From: Candidatus Latescibacterota bacterium
GTDB lineage: Bacteria > Blakebacterota > Blakebacteria > Blakebacterales > Blakebacteraceae
Assembly (NCBI GenBank): GCA_023135015.1
Contig: JAGLTZ010000153.1
Location: 1 to 15,880 of the forward strand
Length of the DNA stretch: 15,880 nt
Reading direction: 5' to 3'
The first letter of the stretch is position 1. Every line of letters starts with the position of its first letter. The position numbers and the translations under genes are program-made. Below the pieces are notes generated by a model. That model searched no databases. It saw only the letters and a list, made by a program, of their open reading frames with translations, and had not been told where the DNA came from. Shown piece by piece: positions 1 through 7,118 of this stretch.

Positions 1-2
1 TC

Positions 3-1994
3 GACGGCGGCCTGGTCGACGCCATTCCGGTCGAGGTAGTAGAGGATATGGGCGCTGAACTGATTGTTGCGTCCGACGTGTCCGCAGCGCTACGCCCCGC
101 CTCCAGGCTGGGCAACCCGCTGGAGGTCATCGACCAGGTGACCAGCATCATGATGCGGGGTCCCAATGCCCGATCGCTGGCCCGGGCTGACCTTGTAATC
201 GCCCCCGACCTTCCCAACCACCTCTCAACCGATTTCGGAGGGATCGATACCCTGATCACCGTCGGCTACAGGACGGCAAGGGAGGCGATTGCGCAGTGGG
301 AGGGCCGACCAGAGGCACGACACCTTATCAGGCTCGCGGGAGTACACCCCGAGCACGGGCCCGGGCTGAGGGTCGCCGGGGTGGTGGAGGTGGAGGGTGG
401 AAGCGAGGCTCAGCAGAGACATGCCCGCAACCTGATCGAGAGGGAACTCATAGGGCGCAGCGTCGACCCGGTGGGCCTGGAGGCGACAGCCGTGAGACTG
501 CTGGATGACGGCAGCCTGTCCGATGTACGTCTCCAGGTTTATGCTGTTGCCGGCACACAGCCCGGCCAGCAGAGACTGGTAACCTTGAAGGTGCTCCTGC
601 GAAGCCGCCCGCTGCTGGACGAGGTGCGTTTTGAAGGTGCACGGCTCTACGACCCTCCCGAACTACGCAGGTCAACCAGCTCCACGCCCGGCGAGCCGGT
701 CGACAGGATTGTGGTGGCCGAGGATGCAAGGTCGCTGGAGCGGTACTACCGCGACAGGGGTTATCCCCTGGCACTGGTGCGCAGTGTGCGGTTCGACCCC
801 GTCACAGGCCTCCTCATGTTCGAGATCGACGAGGGCATCATCGAAGAGATCCGGGTTGAAGGGCTGGTGCTTACCCGCGATGTCGTGATACTCCGGGAAC
901 TGCCCTTCCAGGTCGGTGAACCCTTCGGCCTGCACTCGATACAGGAGACGATCGAAACTATCTACAGCACGGGTCTGTTCGAGCGCGTCCTCATCGAACC
1001 GGCCAGGTCCGCCAGCGGAGGCCTGGCCGTTGTAGTGAGGGTTGAAGAGCGCCCCCGCCACCTGGCGCGCCTGGGATTCCACTACCTGGAGGAACAGAAG
1101 ACCGAAACATTCATCGAGTACAGAAACGAGAACCTGCTGGGGCTGGGCGGCAAACTCCGCATACGGGGCATGACCGGAAGCCGACGGGGAGCTCTCGAGG
1201 CCGAGACACGCATCGACCGGCTCTTCCACACATTCATGACCTACCAGCTCCGGGCTGGATATTACCGCGATGAGATGTACCTCTACTCGGGCGAGGATCG
1301 CATCGGAGCGACCGAAGAGAAGACCCTCCATTTCTCGGCGTCCGTGGGACAGCAGGTCCGCCGGCTGGGCCAGCTCAGTCTCGGTCTGAAGGCCGAGAAT
1401 GTCTCGGTGTCGACAGAGGGCATGGGCCTGCCCGATGCGACACATAATATCCGCGGCTTCGAATTTCGCAGCATCATCGACACCCAGGACCGGACACCGT
1501 TCCCAACCAGCGGTGTGAGACACGAATTCATCTACGAGACCGCGTCGGACGCGCTAGACGGCGACATTTCGTACGTCCGCCTGCTCCTCTCGATGGAGTG
1601 GTTCAATACGTTTGGGCGCCACACCTTTCACCCGCGGTTCCTGTTCGGCTCTTCCGACAACACCCTTCCCCCCATCCGCTGGTTCCGGCTCGGTGGGATG
1701 GATTCCTTCTACGGCTACGCACGGGACCAGGTGCGCGGCCGCCAGGTCCTGCTCATCTCCGGGGAATACATCTTCCAAATCCCGTGGGGGCCTGTGTCAC
1801 CCCTGCTCCTGTCACTCCGCTACGACTGGGGAGGCGGGTGGGAAGACTCACTCTCGCTCGTGTTCAAAGACATGATCGGCGGATTCGGCGTGAAAGCGGC
1901 GCTCGACAGCCCTATAGGTCCGATCGAGATCGCTTACGGGTTACGCGAGGGGGGTTACGACAGGCTCTATCTGGGTATGGGTTTCCGCTTCTAG
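3..1994 (+). CDS. Patatin-like phospholipase fused to POTRA repeats and Omp85 barrel (5' end outside window)
   Basis: The reading frame is open from the window edge, so the N-terminus (signal peptide, oxyanion-hole glycines, GxSxG nucleophile) is missing; 663 residues are visible. It begins with DGGLVDAIPV, matching the patatin DG[GA] motif that carries the catalytic Asp, and the patatin domain runs to about visible residue 125. Three POTRA-like modules seem to follow at roughly 125-205, 205-285 and 285-350, the last two each with a VEG/FEG-type strand and a YYRDRGY- or IYSTGLF-type helix. The rest is an alternating-residue beta-barrel ending in an aromatic F (YLGMGFRF), as outer-membrane proteins do. 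By family knowledge (PlpD/type Vd) the barrel sits in the outer membrane and displays or secretes a lipid hydrolase. The loop usually reading RG[FY] in Omp85 proteins here reads FYGYARDQVRG. The stop overlaps the convergent gene's stop. Fold assignment is firm; substrate and surface exposure are inferred. Confidence 0.88.
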   Translation, partial: DGGLVDAIPVEVVEDMGAELIVASDVSAALRPASRLGNPLEVIDQVTSIMMRGPNARSLARADLVIAPDLPNHLSTDFGGIDTLITVGYRTAREAIAQWEGRPEARHLIRLAGVHPEHGPGLRVAGVVEVEGGSEAQQRHARNLIERELIGRSVDPVGLEATAVRLLDDGSLSDVRLQVYAVAGTQPGQQRLVTLKVLLRSRPLLDEVRFEGARLYDPPELRRSTSSTPGEPVDRIVVAEDARSLERYYRDRGYPLALVRSVRFDPVTGLLMFEIDEGIIEEIRVEGLVLTRDVVILRELPFQVGEPFGLHSIQETIETIYSTGLFERVLIEPARSASGGLAVVVRVEERPRHLARLGFHYLEEQKTETFIEYRNENLLGLGGKLRIRGMTGSRRGALEAETRIDRLFHTFMTYQLRAGYYRDEMYLYSGEDRIGATEEKTLHFSASVGQQVRRLGQLSLGLKAENVSVSTEGMGLPDATHNIRGFEFRSIIDTQDRTPFPTSGVRHEFIYETASDALDGDISYVRLLLSMEWFNTFGRHTFHPRFLFGSSDNTLPPIRWFRLGGMDSFYGYARDQVRGRQVLLISGEYIFQIPWGPVSPLLLSLRYDWGGGWEDSLSLVFKDMIGGFGVKAALDSPIGPIEIAYGLREGGYDRLYLGMGFRF

Positions 1995-2911
1995 GACTTG
2001 AGCGCCTGCCTCAATCTCTTGACCACTTCCCCGTCCAGCCGGCCTTCCTCTTCCACCATACGCAGGTTCAGCAGGCCTATCTCCCGGTAAATGGGCACCA
2101 GTTCAGGAAATCGCTCGGCAAGCACCTTCATATGATCCGATACCACGTCGGCATCGCCGCGGCTGATCGGCCCGGTGAGCCCTCCCGGCAGCCCCTGTTC
2201 ACCGACAGCCTCGGCGGCCGCCGACATGTTCGGCAGGATACCCTTTTCCAGAAAGGAGGGATCCAGATCCAGTCCCTCCGCCGTCCTCTCAGCGACCCAG
2301 GCAAGCGCCATCACCCCCGTAAACGCCATCACACCGACAGCGTGGTATACCGCCTTGTCCCGGGGTGTGATATCCAGTGAGTGGCCATTCAGCAACCCGG
2401 CCAGGGCGTGTCCCAGGGTGCGCGCCTCATCCTCCCCCTCAATGCCGAAGATGGCACCCGAGAAATGTTCCAGGCCCCGCTCCCTGTCCAGGAAAGGTTT
2501 GAGCGGATGCATGGATAGACAGTATATCCCTTCGGTCTCGCCGGACTTCGGGCGCAGCACCTCCGCAGGCACGGTTGCCGAGGTTTGGATAATGCATGTC
2601 CCGGGCTTCAGAGCCGCTCCGGCTCCTATCGCGGCGGCCGCAGCGGCCAGGCTGTGATCGGGCGGGGTGACCAGGATGAGCCTGGCCTTCCCGCCCAGCC
2701 CTCCATACGGCTCGGCCGTCACCTCTGCGCCAAGTTCGGCCGCGAGCCGCTCATCCCACCCACTCGAACCCCCGCCAACCGCCACTACGGGAAATCCCAA
2801 CCCGGCAAGTGCGCGGCTCAGCGCACAGCCGACCCGGCCGGGACCGATGCAGGCCAGCGGCCACTGGGAGGGCTCTATCCCGCGGGACGGGTTCCACTCA
2901 GGCCAGCTCAT
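1991..2911 (-). CDS. Rossmann-like, DUF2520 domain-containing protein
   Basis: A 306-residue protein with an N-terminal nucleotide-binding Rossmann fold: the glycine-rich GPGRVG is at about residues 23-28, followed by a predicted strand FPVVAVGG. The conserved SMHPLKPF segment near residue 132 leads into the helical DUF2520 half. This resembles NAD(P)-dependent ketopantoate-reductase-like or F420-dependent oxidoreductase folds, but the reaction and substrate of the family are not established, so no enzyme name is justified. The start ATG overlaps the hflX stop as ATGA, and a strong purine-rich ribosome site (GGAAGGAAGGA) lies just upstream inside hflX, so translation is probably coupled to hflX. 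The stop TAG (1991-1993) shares the palindromic CTAG with the patatin stop on the other strand, leaving no spacer for a terminator. Confidence 0.87.
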   Translation of the reverse strand: MSWPEWNPSRGIEPSQWPLACIGPGRVGCALSRALAGLGFPVVAVGGGSSGWDERLAAELGAEVTAEPYGGLGGKARLILVTPPDHSLAAAAAAIGAGAALKPGTCIIQTSATVPAEVLRPKSGETEGIYCLSMHPLKPFLDRERGLEHFSGAIFGIEGEDEARTLGHALAGLLNGHSLDITPRDKAVYHAVGVMAFTGVMALAWVAERTAEGLDLDPSFLEKGILPNMSAAAEAVGEQGLPGGLTGPISRGDADVVSDHMKVLAERFPELVPIYREIGLLNLRMVEEEGRLDGEVVKRLRQALKS

Positions 2912-4230
2912 CCCGTCCTTCCTTCCTCTTTCACTATCATGATTGCCGCCCCTTCCACATCCTCAAGCAGCCCGGAGAGCCTGCCCGCACGCGCCGCAGT
3001 GGTGCGCACGACCAGCCGGATGGCCTTTTCATCGTACGAGCGGTCGAGCACTGCGCCGATCTCGTGCACGGTGCTGACCAGCTCGGGGTGCTCCTGGGGT
3101 ATCGATATCCGTAAGACGACCTGCTGGCGGCGTACCTCGGCGACAAGCGCCCCGATCAGCTCCTCGATCCCCTGCCCCGTAAGCGCGCTGATCACCACAG
3201 AGTCCGGATAGGTGATCCGGATGCGCTCGACGGATCCTTCCCCGGCACTGTCCACCTTATTGAACACCATTACGGTCGGGTGATCCAGGATGTCCAGATC
3301 CTCGAGGACCTTATTGGCGCTCGTGATATGGTCTTCATAGTGCGGATAGCTCATGTCCACGATGTGGATGAGCAGGTCGGCCACCACCGTCTCTTCGAGG
3401 GTACTTCTGAAGGAAGCGACCAGTCCCGGGGGCAGCTTGCGGATGAACCCGACCGTATCGGTGATCAGCACCTTCGGGCCTCCCGGCAGATCCACCGATC
3501 GTGTAGTGGCATCCAGTGTGGCAAAGAGCCTGTCCTCAACGAACACGCTCGAATCGGTCAGGCTGTTCAGCAGGGTGGATTTGCCGGCGTTTGTGTAACC
3601 AACGAGCGTGGCCTGGAAGAAATCATGCCGCCCCTGCCGCTGTGTGCGTCTCTGCCTCTCGATCCGCTCCAGTTCTTTGTGCAGCTCCGCGATCCGGTTA
3701 CGGACAAGCCGGCGGTCCACCTCGAGCTGCGTCTCGCCGGGGCCGCGCGTACCGATCCCTCCCTCCTGCCTGGAGAGGTGGGTCCACGCCCTGGTGAGCC
3801 TGGGGAGCAGGTACTCCAGCTGGGCCAGCTCCACCTGGGTCTTGGCCTCACGTGTCTTGGCCCGTTCGGCGAAGATGTCGAGGATCAGAGCGGAGCGGTC
3901 AACGATCTTGACGGGAATGCATCTTTCCAGGTTCCGTATCTGGGCCGGCCCCAGATCCTCGTCGAAGATGACCAGGTCGGCGTCAGTGGCGGTTACCAGC
4001 CTTCCGACCCTCTCGGCAAAACCTCGCCCGACAAATGTGGCCGCATTCAGCCGCGTTCTGCTCTGCACGAGCCTGTCCACGATGTCGGCGCCGGCCGTGT
4101 CGGCCAGCAGCGCCAGCTCATCCATCGACTCTTCGGTCGGGACCTGACCGTCCGAGGCAAGGTCCACTCCCACCAGAACCGCCCGCTCCCGCCGGTTCTG
4201 TTCCGTCAGATCGTGCAGCGTACGGGGCAT
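2908..4230 (-). CDS. hflX: GTPase HflX
   Basis: A 440-residue protein with the full HflX layout: an N-terminal HflX domain (about 15-155), a coiled helix with the glycine-rich signature GGIGTRGPGETQLE (157-170), then a TRAFAC-class G domain with G1 GYTNAGKS (211-218), G2 ATT (241-243), G3 DTVG (258-261) and G4 NKVD (324-327). A C-terminal extension of about 80 residues follows. HflX is a ribosome-associated GTPase that splits stalled 70S particles, notably after heat or antibiotic stress. All nucleotide-binding motifs are intact. The ATG at 4230 has a moderate purine-rich site (AGAGAAGAG) upstream. It is first in a two-gene unit with the DUF2520 gene. Its upstream region is the candidate origin stretch, and I could not place its promoter there with confidence. 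Confidence 0.96.
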   Translation of the reverse strand: MPRTLHDLTEQNRRERAVLVGVDLASDGQVPTEESMDELALLADTAGADIVDRLVQSRTRLNAATFVGRGFAERVGRLVTATDADLVIFDEDLGPAQIRNLERCIPVKIVDRSALILDIFAERAKTREAKTQVELAQLEYLLPRLTRAWTHLSRQEGGIGTRGPGETQLEVDRRLVRNRIAELHKELERIERQRRTQRQGRHDFFQATLVGYTNAGKSTLLNSLTDSSVFVEDRLFATLDATTRSVDLPGGPKVLITDTVGFIRKLPPGLVASFRSTLEETVVADLLIHIVDMSYPHYEDHITSANKVLEDLDILDHPTVMVFNKVDSAGEGSVERIRITYPDSVVISALTGQGIEELIGALVAEVRRQQVVLRISIPQEHPELVSTVHEIGAVLDRSYDEKAIRLVVRTTAARAGRLSGLLEDVEGAAIMIVKEEGRTG

Positions 4231-4289
4231 AGATTCTCTTCTCTTACAGGCAAAATCGGGAACAGGAAATGCCCCGATTGCAGGACAAG

Positions 4290-4430
4290 AAGTTGTGGAT
4301 AACCTCTATACTCATCAGTGATATACCCCGGTTAATTCATTGTGATTCAATAAGATATCGAGTTTTCCACCGAAAACGGCAAATTATCCACACACCGCCC
4401 ACTCACCCATCCACAACCGGTCCACAATCC
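4290..4430. other. Candidate replication origin: DnaA-box cluster with AT-rich element
   Basis: This lies in the gene-free stretch between atpI-like and hflX (4231-4486). Two perfect DnaA boxes (TTATCCACA) are present: 4294-4302 on the minus strand and 4384-4392 on the plus strand. Weaker plus-strand matches lie at 4363-4371 (7/9), 4407-4415 (7/9) and 4418-4426 (6/9). Start-to-start spacings of the four plus-strand boxes are 21, 23 and 11 bases, close to whole helical turns. The stretch between the two perfect boxes is AT-rich (about 63% A+T over 4303-4362), against a background near 40%, as expected for an unwinding element. The parAB genes lie within 4 kb, as is common near chromosomal origins. 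Against it: the flanking atpI–ppdK genes point toward the site, there are only two perfect boxes, and dnaA, gidA or rpmH are not in the window. It could instead be a DnaA-controlled promoter of hflX. Confidence 0.5.
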
Positions 4431-4486
4431 GGGCCGGATTCCGACCCCGATCGACCCTCCGATTCCCCTGAATTGACACATAAAAT

Positions 4487-4891
4487 TCAAAACTGGCTGC
4501 GCCAGCGACCCGTGACCAGAAGCCCCATCTGCCACAGGTAGATCGTCAGGGGCACAGCGGCGACCCCCAGGACGGTGGTTGCGGGGGGGAGCCCGAATCC
4601 GAGAATCAGGACAATGAGTATAAGGGCCAGAACGACATAGCGGAGAACGAAACCTGCCGCAGCCCGGCCTCCCCGAGAAGCTCCAGAGCCACCGCTCGAG
4701 GCGCTCCTGCGCACCAGGTCGATGAAACGGCTTGTGGCGGTGAAGTTGGCAGCGGAGAGGATGGCACCACAGACGAGACCGATTCCGTCGAGGGTCCGGC
4801 CCAGCACAATAAAAACGATCGCGGCAACCAGGCTCAGCAGGAGCGCGCCCGCCGCGATCTTCCACGTGGTGCCCCAGAGGGGATCGGCCAT
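4487..4891 (-). CDS. atpI: AtpI-like (ATP synthase I family) small membrane protein
   Basis: A 134-residue protein with four hydrophobic segments arranged as two hairpins (about 9-29, 35-55, 83-102, 106-126). A basic linker rich in Ser/Gly/Arg (about 60-80) separates them. The GAILSAANF motif in the second segment followed by a R(F)xxLVRR basic stretch is typical of the ATP synthase I / AtpI family, which assists assembly of the F-type ATPase c-ring and may conduct Mg2+. The gene starts 18 bases after the bactofilin stop and so is the last member of the parA operon. No clear Shine-Dalgarno sequence precedes the ATG, so translation may depend on upstream genes. The usual downstream partners atpB, atpE and atpF are absent; hflX follows after the candidate origin. 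The family call rests on topology and the GA..S..N motif, so it is moderate. Confidence 0.68.
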   Translation of the reverse strand: MADPLWGTTWKIAAGALLLSLVAAIVFIVLGRTLDGIGLVCGAILSAANFTATSRFIDLVRRSASSGGSGASRGGRAAAGFVLRYVVLALILIVLILGFGLPPATTVLGVAAVPLTIYLWQMGLLVTGRWRSQF

Positions 4892-4909
4892 AGGCCGGAG
4901 GTGGCGGGC

Positions 4910-5341
4910 CTACCCTCGGGGCGGCTCTGAGCTCATTGCAAGCGGCGGGGAGGCCTGCTCGTTACGACCTGTCTCCACCTTTTTCGCTTTCGGCGGCACC
5001 TCGTCGCTCATATGGCACGTGCCGTTGAAGACGGCACCCTCCTCAATGATCAGTTTTTTCGTGGTCACATCACCGATCACGGCGCTGTTCCCCTCGAGGA
5101 TCACGACCTCGCTGGCCTCGATATCACCCACTACCCTGCCGCCGATCGTAGCATTCTTAACCTTCACGCTCGCCTCGACTACACCCGTCTTACCCACCAG
5201 AAGGCTGTCGGAGCACGTGATCTGTCCGATGATCTTGCCATCGACCCGCATGCTGCTGGATACGTTGAGGTGTCCCTCGAAGACCGTGCCGTGGCCGACC
5301 AGAGTATTCATTGTTCCTTCTCCTGTATGGCCCTTTGCCAT
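4910..5341 (-). CDS. Bactofilin family cytoskeletal protein
   Basis: A 143-residue protein whose core (about 12-112) is a run of short, regularly spaced beta-strands with Gly and Val/Ile at fixed intervals (VDGKIIGQI, GKTGVVEASVKVKNATIGGRVVGDI, LEGNSAVIGDVTTKKLIIEEGAVFNG). This is the right-handed beta-helix of bactofilins (DUF583). The tails are short and disordered; the C-terminal tail is rich in Lys, Glu, Pro and Ser. Bactofilins polymerise without nucleotide into filaments that position wall enzymes, stalk or chromosome-segregation proteins. An AAGGAA ribosome site lies just before the ATG at 5341, directly after the M23 peptidase stop, which supports this start over internal Met11. It is tightly coupled downstream of the M23 peptidase gene and upstream of the atpI-like gene. 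Confidence 0.92.
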   Translation of the reverse strand: MAKGHTGEGTMNTLVGHGTVFEGHLNVSSSMRVDGKIIGQITCSDSLLVGKTGVVEASVKVKNATIGGRVVGDIEASEVVILEGNSAVIGDVTTKKLIIEEGAVFNGTCHMSDEVPPKAKKVETGRNEQASPPLAMSSEPPRG

Positions 5342-5351
5342 GGTGTTCCTT

Positions 5352-6173
5352 TCAGTACTTGGGGAGGTACGCGCGGGGATCTACCGTACGCCCGTTCTTC
5401 AGAACCTCGAAATGGAGGTGAGGTCCGGTCGTTACTCGACCAGTGCTTCCCACATACGCAATTATATCCCCTCTCTTAACAAGCTGTTCAGGGCGAATTA
5501 CCAGCCTGGAACAGTGGCCGTACCGGGTAGAGAGCCTGCGGCCGTGATCTATCTCGACCAGATTGCCGTACCGGTCATCGGTGCCGGCGAATACTGTCCT
5601 TCCGTCGGCCACCGCCCGTATCGGCGTTCCCGTCTGCGCCGCAATATCCATTCCGGTATGGTTGCCGGCAGCGCTCCCTCCCTCACCGAATTCCGATGTA
5701 ACCCAGCCCTGTGTAACCGGCCAGACGAAAAAGAGAGCCGTATCTTCGGCCTCACCGGCCTCATTAGCCACCTCACGGCCGGGGCCCGCCTCGCTCGGCT
5801 CCGTCCCGACTCTTTCCACCTCACTCTCGGGGGCGAGCCGGTAGCGGTAACCCGGCCAGTCCTCCGGGAATTTAATTCCGAGCCGGGTACGGATTTTGAA
5901 ATCGGTCTCCAGCATATCCGCCATCAACCGTTCCAGCTGCCACACCTTCTGGACCTCCGCGGTCAGCCGGTCGTTATCCGCCTTCACCTCCGATGCCTCC
6001 AGAGCGACACTCGCCACCTTCCAGTAGGTGGCTACTCCAACGCCTGCAAGCACGACAGCCAGAACGATCAGCACTACGATCAGCCGCACTCCGAACGGAC
6101 CCAGGCGCATCTGGCGCGTCCCGCTGTCATCGTCGGGTATGAACATTATCGTCCAGGTGCGGTGCCTTCTCAC
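5352..6173 (-). CDS. Membrane-anchored M23 family metallopeptidase (LmdC-like)
   Basis: A 273-residue protein: a short basic cytoplasmic N-terminus, one transmembrane segment (about 29-50), a coiled-coil-prone stretch (57-97), an acidic Glu/Ala linker (114-145) and a C-terminal peptidase M23 (lysostaphin/LytM) domain. The zinc ligands are present: H172 and D176 in NHTGMD, and H252xH254 in GPHLHFEV; H220 in RYGH is also conserved. It should therefore be an active peptidoglycan endopeptidase facing the periplasm, cutting stem-peptide cross-links. The start is GTG at 6173 with AAGGAG 11 bases upstream; Met10 is an alternative. The adjacent bactofilin fits the known pairing of bactofilins with TM–coiled-coil–M23 proteins (LmdC, CcmA-associated Csd1-type enzymes) that localise wall hydrolysis for cell shape. 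It lies 42 bases after parB in the same operon. Confidence 0.92.
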   Translation of the reverse strand: MRRHRTWTIMFIPDDDSGTRQMRLGPFGVRLIVVLIVLAVVLAGVGVATYWKVASVALEASEVKADNDRLTAEVQKVWQLERLMADMLETDFKIRTRLGIKFPEDWPGYRYRLAPESEVERVGTEPSEAGPGREVANEAGEAEDTALFFVWPVTQGWVTSEFGEGGSAAGNHTGMDIAAQTGTPIRAVADGRTVFAGTDDRYGNLVEIDHGRRLSTRYGHCSRLVIRPEQLVKRGDIIAYVGSTGRVTTGPHLHFEVLKNGRTVDPRAYLPKY

Positions 6174-6215
6174 GTCCGGTTGTTCTCCTTAACGGCTGAG
6201 AGTTCTGGTTAGTTA

Positions 6216-7118
6216 CTAATCGAGACCGATGTCCAGACGGTCGCAGATACGGGTCAGATCGTCAGCAGAATAGTACTCGATCTTCACCATTCCTTTCTTC
6301 TCAGAGCCCGTGATAGCGACCTTTGTTCCCAGGGCGCGCTGCATCTCCTCCACAAGCGCCTGCAGCCGGGGGCTAAGCCGGGTCCGGCCCCCCTTGCCAC
6401 CCTTCTCCTTTTCCTCTGTGATCCGGCGGACTACCCGTTCCACATCTCGAACCGACAGCTGCCGCCTTGCGGCGCGGCGGGCGAGCTCGACCTGCTGCTT
6501 CTTCGTAGGAAGCCCCAGCAGGGCCCGACCGTGTCCTTCGCTCAGCTCCCCCGACCGGATAATTTTCTGGACCTCGCTGGGAAGGGAAAGCAGCCGCATC
6601 GTGTTGGCGATGGCGGTCCGGCTCTTTCCCACACGCTCGGCTATCTGCTCCTGCGTCAGCTCGCAATCCTCCGAAAGTCGCCTGAAGGCCTGGGCGGCAT
6701 CTATGGCGTTCAGATCCTCCCGCTGGACGTTCTCGATGAGCGAGAGTTCCAGCATCTCCTCCTCGGACTCGACGTCGTAGATGATGGCCGGGATCGTTCT
6801 CAGACCCGCCAGCTTGGCCGCACGGATACGTCTCTCCCCGGCAACCAGTTCGTATCCCTTCTCCGAGGGCCGTAAAAGCACCGGCTGCAGCACACCCTTC
6901 TGCTTGATGGAGGCGGCAAGCTCCTCCAGGGCCTCGCGCTCGAATTCCTGCCTGGGCTGATACGGGTTGGGCCTGATACTGCTCAGGCGCACCTTCCTGA
7001 CGGTCCCGGCCTGCCCGGGACGTACCGGCCTGGCCCCTTCCCCGGCGGCCGATACCATATCATCGCCCGCACCAGGGATCAGGGCGTCGAGGCCTTTACC
7101 TAGCGCCTTTCTTGCCAC
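6216..7118 (-). CDS. parB: Chromosome partitioning protein ParB (Spo0J family)
   Basis: With the GTG start at 7118 this is 300 residues beginning [15 protein letters not shown], the classic ParB N-terminus that stimulates ParA ATPase. It has the ParB/Srx N-terminal CTPase domain (about 42-130) with GERRIRA at 94-100 and the ENVQREDLN motif (129-137). A helix-turn-helix DNA-binding segment (about 155-176, [24 protein letters not shown]) and a C-terminal dimerisation domain follow. ParB loads on parS, slides as a CTP clamp and directs origin segregation with ParA. The start is chosen because AAAGGAG (7129-7135) lies 10 bases upstream; the frame also has a possible start at 7160 that would only add residues overlapping parA. 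The gene overlaps the parA 3' end by 23 bases in another frame, so translation is probably coupled. Confidence 0.95.
   Translation of the reverse strand: MARKALGKGLDALIPGAGDDMVSAAGEGARPVRPGQAGTVRKVRLSSIRPNPYQPRQEFEREALEELAASIKQKGVLQPVLLRPSEKGYELVAGERRIRAAKLAGLRTIPAIIYDVESEEEMLELSLIENVQREDLNAIDAAQAFRRLSEDCELTQEQIAERVGKSRTAIANTMRLLSLPSEVQKIIRSGELSEGHGRALLGLPTKKQQVELARRAARRQLSVRDVERVVRRITEEKEKGGKGGRTRLSPRLQALVEEMQRALGTKVAITGSEKKGMVKIEYYSADDLTRICDRLDIGLD

Noticed and set aside
672..1523. A 283-residue open frame on the minus strand inside the patatin–Omp85 gene
   Set aside because: It is antisense to a gene with clear domain motifs and has no recognisable domain; long antisense frames are common in GC-rich coding DNA.
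3280..4302. A 340-residue plus-strand frame opposite hflX
   Set aside because: It lies wholly antisense to a gene with every HflX motif intact and shows no protein-like pattern.
5015..5024. Palindrome GGCACGTGCC in the bactofilin gene as a parS site
   Set aside because: It shares only the central CACGTG with parS; the flanking arms do not match.
4722..6212. A 496-residue plus-strand frame across atpI, bactofilin and the M23 gene
   Set aside because: It spans three well-supported genes on the other strand and their spacers; its translation shows no known motif.
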